From Chlorogloeopsis sp. ULAP01 (GTDB lineage: Bacteria > Cyanobacteriota > Cyanobacteriia > Cyanobacteriales > Nostocaceae), in the NCBI RefSeq assembly GCF_030381805.1, contig NZ_JAUDRH010000003.1:1-64000 (forward strand): DNA of 64,000 bases. Reading direction: 5' to 3'. The notes under the pieces are model-generated. The model was not told where the DNA came from, searched no databases, and was given only the letters and a program-made list of their open reading frames with translations. Shown one piece after another: positions 16,786 through 25,745 of the stretch. Both the position numbers and the translations under genes were made by a program. The stretch's first letter is position 1; each line of letters begins with the position of its first letter.

Positions 16786-17127
16786 TCAGAAGCCAGGAGC
16801 CAGAATTCAGAATGGCATACTGCACTCCTGATGGCTAAAGGTATAATACCTCTTTCCCTTGTGGTCAAAATCAAAAATAAATTTTTCCGCTTTTAAACCT
16901 CATTCTTTGTGTTGATATTTAGGTTAATTATGACCACTGAATTCTGAATTCTGAATTCTTTTATTTGGCTGATTTTAGTCATTCTATATTTATGTAAAAT
17001 TATGCAAACCCTATTGATTTTTGCATTGAATAATCATAATATAGTAATTGTATTTTCTTAACTACATAGCGTTGTAGTTAGAGCGCCGGGGACAATAGTC
17101 CCTGGCGCGAAAATTTTTAGATCACCA
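16786..17127. other. Gap with GAATTCT heptamer repeats and a strong hairpin
   Basis: Contains iterations of CTGAATT around 16937-16958 (STRR-like). An 11-bp hairpin lies at 17083-17108: GCGCCGGGGAC pairs with GTCCCTGGCGC with one G-U pair and an AATA loop, followed by AAAATTTTT. The hairpin ends 19 nt before the GNAT start codon, so it may be either a terminator of upstream transcription or a leader structure. Confidence 0.6.
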
Positions 17128-17580
17128 ATGGAAATATATTTTAAATTTGCCGATAGTTCTGATACTGAAACTCTCATTCAGTTTATTCAAGAGTTTTACG
17201 AATATGAGGGTATTAAGTATAATGAAACCATCATTCGTGCTGCCTTAGCAGGAATTTTGAAGGATGACTCTTTAGGAAGAGTTTGGCTGATTCATCAAGA
17301 TAACCAAGCAGTTGGATATATTGTTCTGACTTTTGGCTACAGTTTGGAATACCGTGGTCGTGACGCAATGATTGATGAGTTTTATATTAGGGAAAGTTAT
17401 CGAGGAAAAGGAGTAGGGAAAAAGACCATTCAATTTATAGAAAATTTTTGTGATGATTTAGGAATCCAAGCAGTTCATCTAGAAGTTGAAAGAGAAAATC
17501 AAAAAGCACAAAACTTATATCGTCAGGCAGGTTTCACAGATAAGAATCGTTATTTTCTGACAAAATGGATTATCCCATAA
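17128..17580 (+). CDS. GNAT family N-acetyltransferase
   Basis: 150 aa, the full length of a single GNAT domain. The acetyl-CoA-binding motif A is seen as YIRESYRGKGVGKKTIQFIE (about 90-109), followed by HLEVERENQKAQNLYRQAGF, the usual motif B. The substrate cannot be told from sequence. There is no convincing ribosome-binding site; instead a stable hairpin ends 19 nt upstream, which could regulate translation. Confidence 0.85.
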   Translation: MEIYFKFADSSDTETLIQFIQEFYEYEGIKYNETIIRAALAGILKDDSLGRVWLIHQDNQAVGYIVLTFGYSLEYRGRDAMIDEFYIRESYRGKGVGKKTIQFIENFCDDLGIQAVHLEVERENQKAQNLYRQAGFTDKNRYFLTKWIIP

Positions 17581-17836
17581 CCAGAAATACTGAATGTTAA
17601 GAAAAAGCGGATAAAAATAGCCCAAAATATGTTACTGAGCAAAGTTCGGATGGTACGCTCGAATCTCCAGGTGTTATAAATGCAGGAGCCTCAACTCTCT
17701 GGCGCAAGGGTTCTCAAAATTTGTATGATGCTCACGTTTATCTGAGATATTTGAGACTGAAAATAAAAGCTGATTTGTAAATAAAATTTTAAGCTACATT
17801 GAGCGGAAATCTATCGGTGAAGACTCAAAGCAATCG

Positions 17837-19159
17837 TCAGAACTGAAACATCACACTCAGCCATGCCCCTTGCTGATGTAAATTTAATCTGGCTCGTCTT
17901 AGCCCTTCTCCATCCTCAAAGTCAAAATCGTTGAAGCCATAGGCAAGTTGAAGCGATGTAGTCGGAGACAGGCGATACCGAGTACCGACCAACAGATTCC
18001 AGGTAATGTCTCGATCAGCATTGATATTAAAACCAGATACATCCCCTCGGATGCCCATCGTCCAACGCTCAGACAAATCTAACTCGATCCGTGCGCCAAT
18101 TAATGGTTCCACAGTAGTTCTAGAGAAGCGAAAGTCTCGCTCAACCGGAACAGTAGTGTTGCCGATGCGAATGTTATCGACTTCTATCTCTTGTTTGCGA
18201 ATGTTGGTTCGGAGTCCTAAAATTGGATCTATGACCAATCTAGGGTAGAGATTAGATGATTTTGCCGGGTTGTTTAAAGGCGTGTCAAGCACACGATAAA
18301 ATGCTGCCAAATTGATAGTGCCTTGACGGACAGATACACTTCCATCCGTACTCAATCTGACATCGGTATTGATTCCAAGGCTTTGCAGACTTCCTTGAGG
18401 AAAAGTCACCCCAAGATTTCCGCTCTGTCCAGCAGAGAGATAGAAACCGTCCAGTATTAACCCAAATCGATTTTTTCGTGCTTCCAACCGTAGTCCAGCA
18501 TCAAAGGCGCGATCAAGATTCAATATTTCTCCTAGTCCTGCACGAATGGAGGCACTCCGTCCGGCAGCTGTTACATCAGCACGTACATCCAAGGGTATAA
18601 AAAAATAGGGTTCCACCGAGATTTGCCAAGGCTCGCCTAGCGGCTCCCTTGGAGCATTGCTTGATCCAGGCTGAGAGAATGGTTCGGAAGGCTGTGGAGT
18701 GGGGACATCAGCCTGAACAATATGATTGAGCCAGGAAGCTGACTCTATAGATGCAATAGACGGTTCAGGCAATAAATTAGCAGCCTGATTGAGCGATCGC
18801 GTTAAATTAATATCTTTAGTTGAAGCAACGGACGAGAGCGAATCTTGTGTAGATTTGTGAGGTTGCTCATTGTTGAGAATAATCGCTTTTAAAACTAAAA
18901 TGCTTACTCTTGAGGCTGAGGGATCTGCATTGAAGAACAAGGTTTCGAGTTCAGGAGTAACGCTTTCGGAATCTTGAATAACAACTAATCTATCTTCTGC
19001 TTGCACAGGAGAAACCAAAAGCGCGATCGCGACTAACAGCATATTGCTGCAATACAAAACAAATCGCTTTAATAACTGATCGCAAAGCTTGTTTGAGTTA
19101 TTATTAAGAGCCTGATTCGCTTGGTTATTTTGATTGCCTTTGCTGTTTCTTAATTCCAT
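17837..19159 (-). CDS. Outer-membrane beta-barrel protein
   Basis: 440 aa from the ATG at 19159; a TTG three codons earlier is possible but less likely. An N-terminal signal peptide (hydrophobic core MLLVAIALLVSPVQA) is followed by about 120 residues of low-complexity linker (PQPSEPFSQPGS). After it come alternating beta strands with aromatic-polar patterning (LRLEARKNRFGLILDGFYL, FRFSRTTVEPLIGARIELD, TSLQLAYGFNDFDFEDGEG) and a terminal LSVMFQF. The terminal Phe and the strand pattern indicate insertion by the BAM complex. It is probably a porin-like or adhesin-type barrel of unknown ligand. It does not have the SLH-OprB layout of the major cyanobacterial porins. Confidence 0.7.
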   Translation of the reverse strand: MELRNSKGNQNNQANQALNNNSNKLCDQLLKRFVLYCSNMLLVAIALLVSPVQAEDRLVVIQDSESVTPELETLFFNADPSASRVSILVLKAIILNNEQPHKSTQDSLSSVASTKDINLTRSLNQAANLLPEPSIASIESASWLNHIVQADVPTPQPSEPFSQPGSSNAPREPLGEPWQISVEPYFFIPLDVRADVTAAGRSASIRAGLGEILNLDRAFDAGLRLEARKNRFGLILDGFYLSAGQSGNLGVTFPQGSLQSLGINTDVRLSTDGSVSVRQGTINLAAFYRVLDTPLNNPAKSSNLYPRLVIDPILGLRTNIRKQEIEVDNIRIGNTTVPVERDFRFSRTTVEPLIGARIELDLSERWTMGIRGDVSGFNINADRDITWNLLVGTRYRLSPTTSLQLAYGFNDFDFEDGEGLRRARLNLHQQGAWLSVMFQF

Positions 19160-19693
19160 TATTTTCAACTCAGTTACACACTTTCTAGTTGCTTTCTATT
19201 ATTTAGTACTCCACATTATAGAGAGTTAAAGCAATAAAATGATAAAAAGCAAATAATTTATTATTATTTATTGCAGTTTATTATGACTTCAGCAGCTTTA
19301 ATTGAGCTTAGTCAAAGTGCTAGCCATTATCCTGAACTGAAAACAAAAAATTATTTGGTAAATAATCTTATTTTTCTAACAAGACCTTTATTTTTTGCTT
19401 ATAAATTTCTTATTTTTTGTGTTTATTTATTTTAATGGCGCTACTCATTGTAAATCTATTGAAGTATAGCCAAGCTAATGCGACATTAACATGGCGTAGG
19501 AAGTCTTGTTTCAAAATTCTGGACAACCCTACTAATCAATGGTTTTAATCCAAGATCCAAAATTAGTATGACTAGGCTGTGTACGAAAACCTGCTGATAT
19601 TCTGTGTCTGGAGTTTAAAGTTCTTGCACTAGATTTCTAGTATGAAAACTAGCGTTAAATAGATACATTCATTGCTATTTTGGAGATGTGCAT
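19160..19693. other. AT-rich gap with a dispersed repeat
   Basis: A 534-bp gap between divergent genes. At 19497-19563 it carries a dispersed repeat also found at 25974-26034 (AGTCTTGTTTCAAAATT followed by TGGAC, then TAATCAATG and AATCCAA). The rest is AT-rich. A 50-codon open frame at 19283-19435 is not convincing. Confidence 0.55.
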
Positions 19694-21091
19694 ATGCGAT
19701 TTCGCTACCAGATCGTCTTAGCAACTTTGCTACTGGTGCTAACTGGATTCATGGCACAAATGGGATTTGCTCAAGGTCAGTCACCTCCGAAGAGCAAAAG
19801 TCAGGAACTCACTAGCATCTTGTTTGAAAATGTGCAGATATTTAACGGCACCTCCGAGAAACTGTCTGCTCCTTCTAACGTATTAGTGGTGGGCAACAAG
19901 ATTCAGACGATTTCTACAGCCTCGATTCCTACACCAGCAGAAGGTAGCGTGACCCGGATTAACGGCAAGGGGCGTGTGCTGATGCCTGGACTGATCGATG
20001 CTCATACCCACCTGTTTATGGAGACGACTGAGGTTGATGACCTAATGGCGATGGCCACTAGTGGCTCGCCAGAGCTTGCGTTTCGACAATTGCAGAAAAA
20101 TGCTACGGCCATGCTCATGCGTGGGTTTACCAGTGTGCGGGATATGGCGGGGCCAGTGTTTGAGTTAAAGAAGGCGATTGACAGTGGTAAGGTCGTTGGG
20201 CCGAGAATTTGGCCTTCGGGGGCGATGATTTCACAAACTGGTGGTCATGGAGACTTTCGTAAACTTGAAGAACTGCCCAGAACGCCGACTTCTAAGCTTA
20301 GTCTGGCCGAACAATATGGAGTAGGTGCGATCGCCGATGGGGTGGATGAGGTACTCCGCAGAACCCGTGAGCAACTGATGCGGGGGGCCAGCCAAATTAA
20401 GCTGGCGGCAGGTGGTGGTGTAGCATCAAGCTACGACCCGATAGATGTCAGTCAATACACTGAAGCCGAGTTTAAAGCCGCCGTCGATGCCGCCGCGAAT
20501 TGGAACACCTACGTCGCCGTTCACGCCTATACGCCTACTGCAATTCAAACAGCAATTCGGGCTGGGGTGAAGAGCATTGAACATGGTCAACTGATGGATG
20601 AGAAGACCGCTAAGTTAATGGCTGACAAGGGTATCTGGTTAAGTATCCAGCCGTTCCTTGATGATGAAGATGCAAATCCATATCCGGAAGGTTCGACCAA
20701 TCGCGCCAGACAACTGCAAGTGTCTCAGGGTACGGACACTGCCTATAAACTGGCTAAGAAATATAATCTCAAAACAGCTTGGGGTACCGATACGTTATAC
20801 AGCGCTAAAAAAGCTGCTCGCCAAGGAGCACAGCTTGCGAAAATGGTGCGCTGGTACACGCCTGCTGAGGTGCTGAGGATGGCAACGAGTACAAATGCTG
20901 AATTGCTAGCATTATCTGGTCCCCGCAATCCTTATCCCGGAAAGTTGGGTGTTGTCGAAGAAGGTGCGCTGGCTGACTTGCTGCTGGTGAACGGCAATCC
21001 ACTGGAGAACATCAAGTTAATCGAGAACCCAGCTAAAAACTTCATTGTGATCATCAAAGACGGTAAGGTTTACAAGAATCTCCTCAGTTGA
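19694..21091 (+). CDS. Exported metal-dependent amidohydrolase (imidazolonepropionase-like)
   Basis: 465 aa from the ATG at 19694, which has GGAG 8 nt upstream; the in-frame GTG at 19688 is too close to that site. A signal peptide (LATLLLVLTGFMAQMGFAQG) is followed by an amidohydrolase barrel with DAHTH (about 103-107), IKLAAGGGV, VAVHAYTPTA, SIEHGQ and AWGTDTLY, the usual metal and catalytic positions. Exported members of this group act on Xaa-Pro type or cyclic amide substrates, but the substrate here is unknown. It is the second amidohydrolase with an export signal in this window, although the two belong to different branches. Confidence 0.85.
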   Translation: MRFRYQIVLATLLLVLTGFMAQMGFAQGQSPPKSKSQELTSILFENVQIFNGTSEKLSAPSNVLVVGNKIQTISTASIPTPAEGSVTRINGKGRVLMPGLIDAHTHLFMETTEVDDLMAMATSGSPELAFRQLQKNATAMLMRGFTSVRDMAGPVFELKKAIDSGKVVGPRIWPSGAMISQTGGHGDFRKLEELPRTPTSKLSLAEQYGVGAIADGVDEVLRRTREQLMRGASQIKLAAGGGVASSYDPIDVSQYTEAEFKAAVDAAANWNTYVAVHAYTPTAIQTAIRAGVKSIEHGQLMDEKTAKLMADKGIWLSIQPFLDDEDANPYPEGSTNRARQLQVSQGTDTAYKLAKKYNLKTAWGTDTLYSAKKAARQGAQLAKMVRWYTPAEVLRMATSTNAELLALSGPRNPYPGKLGVVEEGALADLLLVNGNPLENIKLIENPAKNFIVIIKDGKVYKNLLS

Positions 21092-21263
21092 TTGAAGATT
21101 TAAATTTAATCTGGTGATTTAAGATGCTAAATCATTAATCAATCTCTAGGTGCTCTAGGTGGTTGAAAGGGATTGTCAAAAATTTTTCTATCGAGAGACT
21201 GATTAATTACTATGTTGTTGTCAACAAAATTAACACAAAGCAAATTTTAGAGACACACAAGCT

Positions 21264-21479
21264 ATGACTGAAGAACTCAAAAAAGGCGATCGCGTTAGTT
21301 GGCATACTTCTCAAGGTGAAACTACTGGAGAAGTGAAAAAGAAGCTAACATCACCTACAAATATTAAAAGGCATCACGTCGCTGCCTCAGAGGATAATCC
21401 TGAGTACTTAGTAGAAAGCGACAAAAGTGGAAAACAAGCAGTTCATAAACCTGATGCTCTTGAAAAAATAGATCAATAA
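21264..21479 (+). CDS. DUF2945 (hypervirulence-associated TUDOR-like) protein
   Basis: 71 aa, full length for the family. It contains KKGDRVSWHTSQGETTGEV and the YLVESDKSGKQAVHKPDAL segment typical of DUF2945, a small SH3/Tudor-like fold. The function is unknown. It ends 10 bp before the DUF3140 gene, and the two families are often neighbours in bacteria, so an operon is likely. Confidence 0.85.
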   Translation: MTEELKKGDRVSWHTSQGETTGEVKKKLTSPTNIKRHHVAASEDNPEYLVESDKSGKQAVHKPDALEKIDQ

Positions 21480-21489
21480 ATACAAACTT

Positions 21490-21831
21490 ATGAATAAAGA
21501 AGTTCAATCAGTGATTGAGCAGTTTTATTACTCAGTTAATATGCAAACCAAAGAATTAGAAACTTGGTTAAAAACAGAGGAATCTCAATCAGTTGGGCAA
21601 AAGGATGGAAACTCAGAATCAATTGGACATCAGTCAGGTAAACGCATTGTTGAACTACTAAAAAATAAAAAAGATGATTACACTGATGATGATGTATCGC
21701 ACATGAAAAAAGTTGTTAGTTACATTCACAGGCATCTAGCACAAAAACCTGATGGTGATGTGGAACATACACGCTGGCGCTACTCATTAATGAATTGGGG
21801 GCATGACCCATTGAAAGATAAAAATGCTTAG
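21490..21831 (+). CDS. DUF3140 protein
   Basis: 113 aa. It contains the family signature: a VNMQTKELETWLKTEES helix, the GHQSGKRIVELLKNKK segment and the closing HTRWRYSLMNWGHDPLK. The function is unknown; in other bacteria the family is noted next to DUF2945 as here. A 10-bp spacing to the upstream gene indicates co-transcription. Confidence 0.85.
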   Translation: MNKEVQSVIEQFYYSVNMQTKELETWLKTEESQSVGQKDGNSESIGHQSGKRIVELLKNKKDDYTDDDVSHMKKVVSYIHRHLAQKPDGDVEHTRWRYSLMNWGHDPLKDKNA

Positions 21832-21986
21832 TAAGAGAATCAGCTTATACTGTGTTTTGCCGTGCAGGTTTAGAAAATAAACTGTAGTTTTTAATATAAA
21901 TACTACAGATAAAGCCTGTCAGTATGGTAGTTAATAGTTCGTAGTTAATTAAGAACACTAACTATCAACTGCCTACTTAACTGTTT

Positions 21987-22340
21987 TTAACCAAACCAGT
22001 GAGATGGTTCACAGCCTGATTGAATTGTTTCACAAAAATGATGGCTAATCCAATCAGATTTCTCTTGCATAATTGAGTAAACTCCTTGGTGAATCAAATT
22101 CTGTAGATGTATTTGATGTTCCAAAGGAGTGCGAGGTAATTTGTAGTTTAACCAGCAAGCTTGTTCAGGCTCAATCGCACTGTAAAGACAAGGAATACGG
22201 CTGAAGACGTACGTGATCAAATCTTGGCGTAACTCAGGAATCGCAAAAGCTTGTTGATGAGGATGATAAGGATAAGTGTCTAAAACACTTTCAATCTCTG
22301 CTATTACTGATTGCTGCGTTAAATTGAGTACTGTTTTCAT
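21987..22340 (-). CDS. ComFB-like protein
   Basis: 117 aa. The central pattern, an amphipathic helix, then ELRQDLITYVFSRIPCLYSA and a following helical stretch, resembles the late-competence ComFB family (typical core: V-x-x-YALNRLPPLY). The match is partial, and the N- and C-termini (CEPSHWFG) are not family-typical. Cyanobacterial ComFB proteins have been linked to cyclic-di-GMP signalling. Alternative: a lineage-specific hypothetical protein. Confidence 0.5.
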   Translation of the reverse strand: MKTVLNLTQQSVIAEIESVLDTYPYHPHQQAFAIPELRQDLITYVFSRIPCLYSAIEPEQACWLNYKLPRTPLEHQIHLQNLIHQGVYSIMQEKSDWISHHFCETIQSGCEPSHWFG

Positions 22341-23186
22341 CAGTTATTAACTCCTCTATTATCCAATAAATTTTTGTCACCGAGCTAACGGTATTATTGG
22401 CCCATTGTCATTACAACCAGGAATCAACAAATCATTTAAGTAATCGATGCTTTATTTATGAAGTTAAGTCTTAAATCCACCGAAAACATGATAAATTCAA
22501 GATAAAATTATCTAGATAAAACTTCATGATTGTTAGCTAACAAATACTTAAACCAACCTTAAATACACTGGTTAAAGCTGTCTGTTCTGTACTTAATGCT
22601 AATTATTTAAATTTCCTGACATTTTGGCGGAAAGATACACAAATCTAATTATAAGTTGGTGTAAATAGTGTCATCAATAATACGAACACTTAAAAATCTA
22701 AAAAAATAGTAAAAGAAATTTGTTTTAATTCTAAGCAATGAAAAATTAACTTGATTTTCTAGTGAAAAGAAAAAATACCTAACTAATCAGGAAAGAGCTT
22801 AATCGGTAATCGTACACCCTTGCAATTTAGAAATTGTGTATAGATAAATACAATATTTCTTAAAAAAGAATTCTGAAACTTATAATAGCAATAGGAACAT
22901 AATTGTAATAAAAATTATTAATGAAAATATTCAACCAAAGCGGCAAATACCCTTTGTTAGATGATTGCCACAGTAAATTACTGCAAATGTAATAGGGGAC
23001 TAGGAAGAGGATAGGGAGTGAGAGACTGGGAGAAAGATCCTCTCCTTATCTGCGTGTCTGTGCGTCCTCTTGGCCCAATCCCTAATACCTAGTACTAGCA
23101 TGACAACTACATAGCAAACAAAAGACTACTAAAAGCTAATAGTAGAATAAGGTACAGAAAAAGCTGATGGAAGGGAGGAAGGAAAA
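22341..23186. other. Long AT-rich gap with STRR tract
   Basis: About 850 bp without a convincing gene. Most is AT-rich. At about 22992-23098 a purine-rich arm (GGGGACTAGG, GGATAGGG, GACTGGG) faces a pyrimidine-rich arm (CCCAATCCCTAATACCTAG), the STRR-type inverted arrangement seen again at 51376-51490 and 60786-60900. Confidence 0.55.
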
Positions 23187-24029
23187 TTGGATGAACTAAG
23201 GGCGGCACTTGAACTGGCAACAGAAGACGAATTGCAGGACTTGACGGCAATTCTATTTAGCCGTAAGTTCAATCCCCTAGATTATGTTCAAACACCTGAA
23301 CCGATAGAAATACAGAGCCAAGGGCGCGAAGCTTGGTTAGACGCATTAGAACAGCGTTTTCGCTTTTTAGCGGCCGATGGTGTAACTGTATTGCGGGGGC
23401 GTACAAACCAGATAACATATCGGCAGGCGCTAATTCAAGTGTGTAAGTATTTAAAAATCAACTATTCTGACGATTTGTCAACGATTGATTTAGAAGCCGA
23501 AGTCTTTTTACATCTGCTGGGGCGGGTTTGGAAAAAATTACCAGAAAAAGAAAAGCAAAAACTGACTGTACAGGTACAGCGTCATTTAGCTAAATCGCAA
23601 CTGAGCGAACCACTACCGTTGTCTTTACAGCGCGATCCTTTCGGATTGCTGGTTAAAGGGGGTAGTGCTCTTGCTGTTACCTCCATCATTCAGCCATTAC
23701 TGCTCAAACAAATTGCCCGTCAATTTGCGATGCACTTTGCCACCTATCAAGTTACTAAGCAAGCTACGCTTCAAGGAGGAGTAGCAGCAGCCAGCCAGTT
23801 TCAAAATTACGTCGCTTTGCAAATGGCACGGCAGGGAATGGCTGTGAGTGCAGCTCGGTATGGAGTTGTCCGCAGTGTTTTTGCCTTTTTAGGACCGATG
23901 ATGTGGGCTTGGTTTCTAGCTGATTTAGGTTGGAGAGCGATCGCTACCAACTACGGTCGGATCATACCAACTATCTTTGCCATAGCTCAAATTCGCCTTA
24001 CCCGCACAGAGTGTTGGGAACTAGCTTAA
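23187..24029 (+). CDS. YaaW-like (DUF3944 type) protein
   Basis: 280 aa from a TTG start with GGGAGGAAGG upstream; the nearby ATG is in another frame that stops at once. It starts with DELRAALELATEDELQDLTAIL, typical of the YaaW family, followed by a middle alpha-helical region and a C-terminal half rich in Ala/Gly and hydrophobic residues (SALAVTSIIQPLLLKQIARQ; VRSVFAFLGPMMWAWFLADL) that may associate with membranes. The function of the family is unknown. It precedes the O-antigen-ligase-like gene by about 140 bp filled with STRR heptamers. Confidence 0.7.
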   Translation: MDELRAALELATEDELQDLTAILFSRKFNPLDYVQTPEPIEIQSQGREAWLDALEQRFRFLAADGVTVLRGRTNQITYRQALIQVCKYLKINYSDDLSTIDLEAEVFLHLLGRVWKKLPEKEKQKLTVQVQRHLAKSQLSEPLPLSLQRDPFGLLVKGGSALAVTSIIQPLLLKQIARQFAMHFATYQVTKQATLQGGVAAASQFQNYVALQMARQGMAVSAARYGVVRSVFAFLGPMMWAWFLADLGWRAIATNYGRIIPTIFAIAQIRLTRTECWELA

Positions 24030-24039
24030 CAAATATAGT

Positions 24040-24175
24040 CATGAGTCATGAGTAATTAGTCATGAGTCATTGGTCGTTCGTCAGTCGTCAGTGTAAAACA
24101 AAAAATAACTGACAACATAACAAAAGATAAAAGACAAAACACTAATGGCTAATGACTAATAACAAAGGACTAATG
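24040..24175. repeat. STRR heptamer tract (GTCATGA / TAATGAC)
   Basis: Iterated heptamers such as GTCATGAGTCATGAG, TAATTAGTCATGAG and CTAATGGCTAATGACTAAT fill the space between the YaaW-like gene and the ligase gene and reach into its possible 5' end. This is why the ATG at 24173 rather than the one at 24152 is preferred for that gene. Confidence 0.7.
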
Positions 24176-25609
24176 ACAAAATATAAATTGCCTTTTCTTC
24201 AACATCCTGATCCTAAGCTCCAATTTGCTTGGAATTGTGCCGAGCTAGGATTGCTTGTCTTTCCATTCACCCCATTGATTGGGGGCGTGGTTTTGGGTTT
24301 AGCAATGCTAGTAACATGGCTGCAAAAATGTCGCAAAATTATTTATCATCCACTAAATATAGGTTTTGCGCTTTTCATTGTATTGTTAATCATTTCCACC
24401 ATCTTTGCTTTTGACAAAAAAGAAGCAATTCTTGGCTTATTTAATTTCTTACCCTTCATTTTATTTTTTGCTGGCTTTAGTACCTTAATTCAAACACCAG
24501 AACAACTGCGACGACTATCTTGGATTTTGGTAGTTAACTCTGTCCCGATAGTAGTAATTGGCTTGGGGCAACTATTTTACAGTTGGCATACCACCCAGCA
24601 ATGGGAAGGCTTTCTGGGATGGGCGATCGCACCGGGAGGAAACCCACCTGGGCGGATGGCTGCCATTTTTATGTATGCAAACATCTTGGCTGCCTACTTG
24701 GTGATAGTTTTTATTCTTGGATTGGGATTATGGCTAGATACTTATCAAGTATTTATAAGATGCAACAGAAATAGGGAACAGGGGATAGGGAACACAGAGA
24801 ACTCTTTAGACGCTTCTGCGGCTTCCCGCAGGGTGCGGAGGTTTCCTCCGTTAGCGTTAGCCCCTCGTAAAGCGAGGCTCAGAAGTTCGGAGGAACAGGG
24901 AAGAATTTCTGCTACCCTTTCCTTGCTTTTCCTAACTGTAGTGGTGATTGCTAATTTCGTGGCATTGATTTTGACTAATTCTCGAAATGGATGGGCGATC
25001 GCTTGTTTTGCTTGTCTAGCCTATGCCCTATATCAGGGCTGGCATATTGCTGTCGCTGGCGTCACTGGCTTTGTGACAAGCATATTTTTAGCTGCTTTTG
25101 CTCCCTTATCAATTGGTGCTTGGTTTCGTAAAATTGTTCCAGCTTACTTTTGGGCGCGATTAAACGACCAATTGTATCCAGATCGACCGATAGGACTACT
25201 GCGCAAAACCCAATGGCAGTTTGCTTGGTCGATGTCTCAAAAGCGTCCTTGGACTGGTTGGGGTTTACGCAATTTTACTCAACTTTACGAAACACAAACA
25301 CAAATCTGGTTAGGTCATCCCCATAATCTGTTTTTGATGCTCTGTGCAGAAATTGGGTTGCCAGCCACTCTCTTATTTTGTGTTTTACTAGGCTGGATTT
25401 TTATCGGGGGAGCTAAACTTTTACAAAATTCACAATATTTTGAAAAAGAAGATAAATTAATCTTTTTTAGTTATTTGCTAGTCTATGGAGCATGGATACT
25501 ATTTAATACAGCTGATGTAACTCTCTTCGATTTTCGGTTAAATACAATTTCGTGGCTACTTTTAAGTTCAATTCCTGGTATAATTAATCACTATAAGTAT
25601 TCACTTTAG
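24173..25609 (+). CDS. O-antigen ligase / Wzy-like membrane protein (IctB-related) with a repeat-derived insert
   Basis: 478 aa from the ATG at 24173 (AAAGGA just upstream); an ATG at 24152 would add seven residues. It has about 11 membrane segments and the O-antigen-ligase region, with GWGLRNFTQLYETQTQIWLG and HPHNLFLMLCAEIGLPATLL near residues 355-405. Relatives join or polymerise surface polysaccharides; cyanobacterial homologues were once called IctB. Codons at about 24770-24905 encode a hydrophilic stretch (ASRRVRRFPPLALAPRKAR). Its DNA is a palindromic repeat also present at 40823-40858, so a repeat has inserted in frame between two membrane helices. The reading frame is kept, so the gene may still be functional. 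Confidence 0.8.
   Translation: MTKYKLPFLQHPDPKLQFAWNCAELGLLVFPFTPLIGGVVLGLAMLVTWLQKCRKIIYHPLNIGFALFIVLLIISTIFAFDKKEAILGLFNFLPFILFFAGFSTLIQTPEQLRRLSWILVVNSVPIVVIGLGQLFYSWHTTQQWEGFLGWAIAPGGNPPGRMAAIFMYANILAAYLVIVFILGLGLWLDTYQVFIRCNRNREQGIGNTENSLDASAASRRVRRFPPLALAPRKARLRSSEEQGRISATLSLLFLTVVVIANFVALILTNSRNGWAIACFACLAYALYQGWHIAVAGVTGFVTSIFLAAFAPLSIGAWFRKIVPAYFWARLNDQLYPDRPIGLLRKTQWQFAWSMSQKRPWTGWGLRNFTQLYETQTQIWLGHPHNLFLMLCAEIGLPATLLFCVLLGWIFIGGAKLLQNSQYFEKEDKLIFFSYLLVYGAWILFNTADVTLFDFRLNTISWLLLSSIPGIINHYKYSL
24795..24900. repeat. GC-rich palindromic repeat inside a coding sequence
   Basis: GC-rich segment with GCTTCTGCGGCTTCCCGCAG and GTTAGCCCCTCGTAAAGCG followed by AGGCTCAGAAGTTCGG. The second part matches 40823-40858, where it is intergenic. 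Here it lies in frame within the ligase gene. Confidence 0.8.
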
Positions 25610-25712
25610 CTGATGATCAAGTGTAATTAACCATTGCAAAATTGTAAGTTTTGCGGCTAATAAGACCCCCAAATTTCCCAATATTTTAGGGGTTTGTGTT
25701 TTTACATTTTGA

Positions 25713-25740
25713 CTGACTTACTGTCCTAGTAAGTTATAAT
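25713..25740 (+). promoter_or_regulatory. Candidate promoter of a small transcript
   Basis: A consensus TATAAT at 25735-25740 with CTGACT 16 bp upstream (25713-25718); a TTGACT lies 20 bp upstream. A 7-bp perfect hairpin (ACTTACT/AGTAAGT, 25716-25734) overlaps the spacer. No long gene follows, only the structured region below. Confidence 0.45.
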
Positions 25741-25745
25741 TTTTC

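Noticed and set aside
17600..17780. Open stretch reading SPGVINAGASTLWRKGSQ-like residues between the GNAT and barrel genes
   Set aside because: No usable start codon in frame; possibly a gene remnant but not supportable.
19283..19435. 50-codon frame starting MTSAALIELSQSASHYPELK
   Set aside because: The second half is low-complexity Phe/Leu/Tyr from AT-rich DNA, and no ribosome-binding site is seen.
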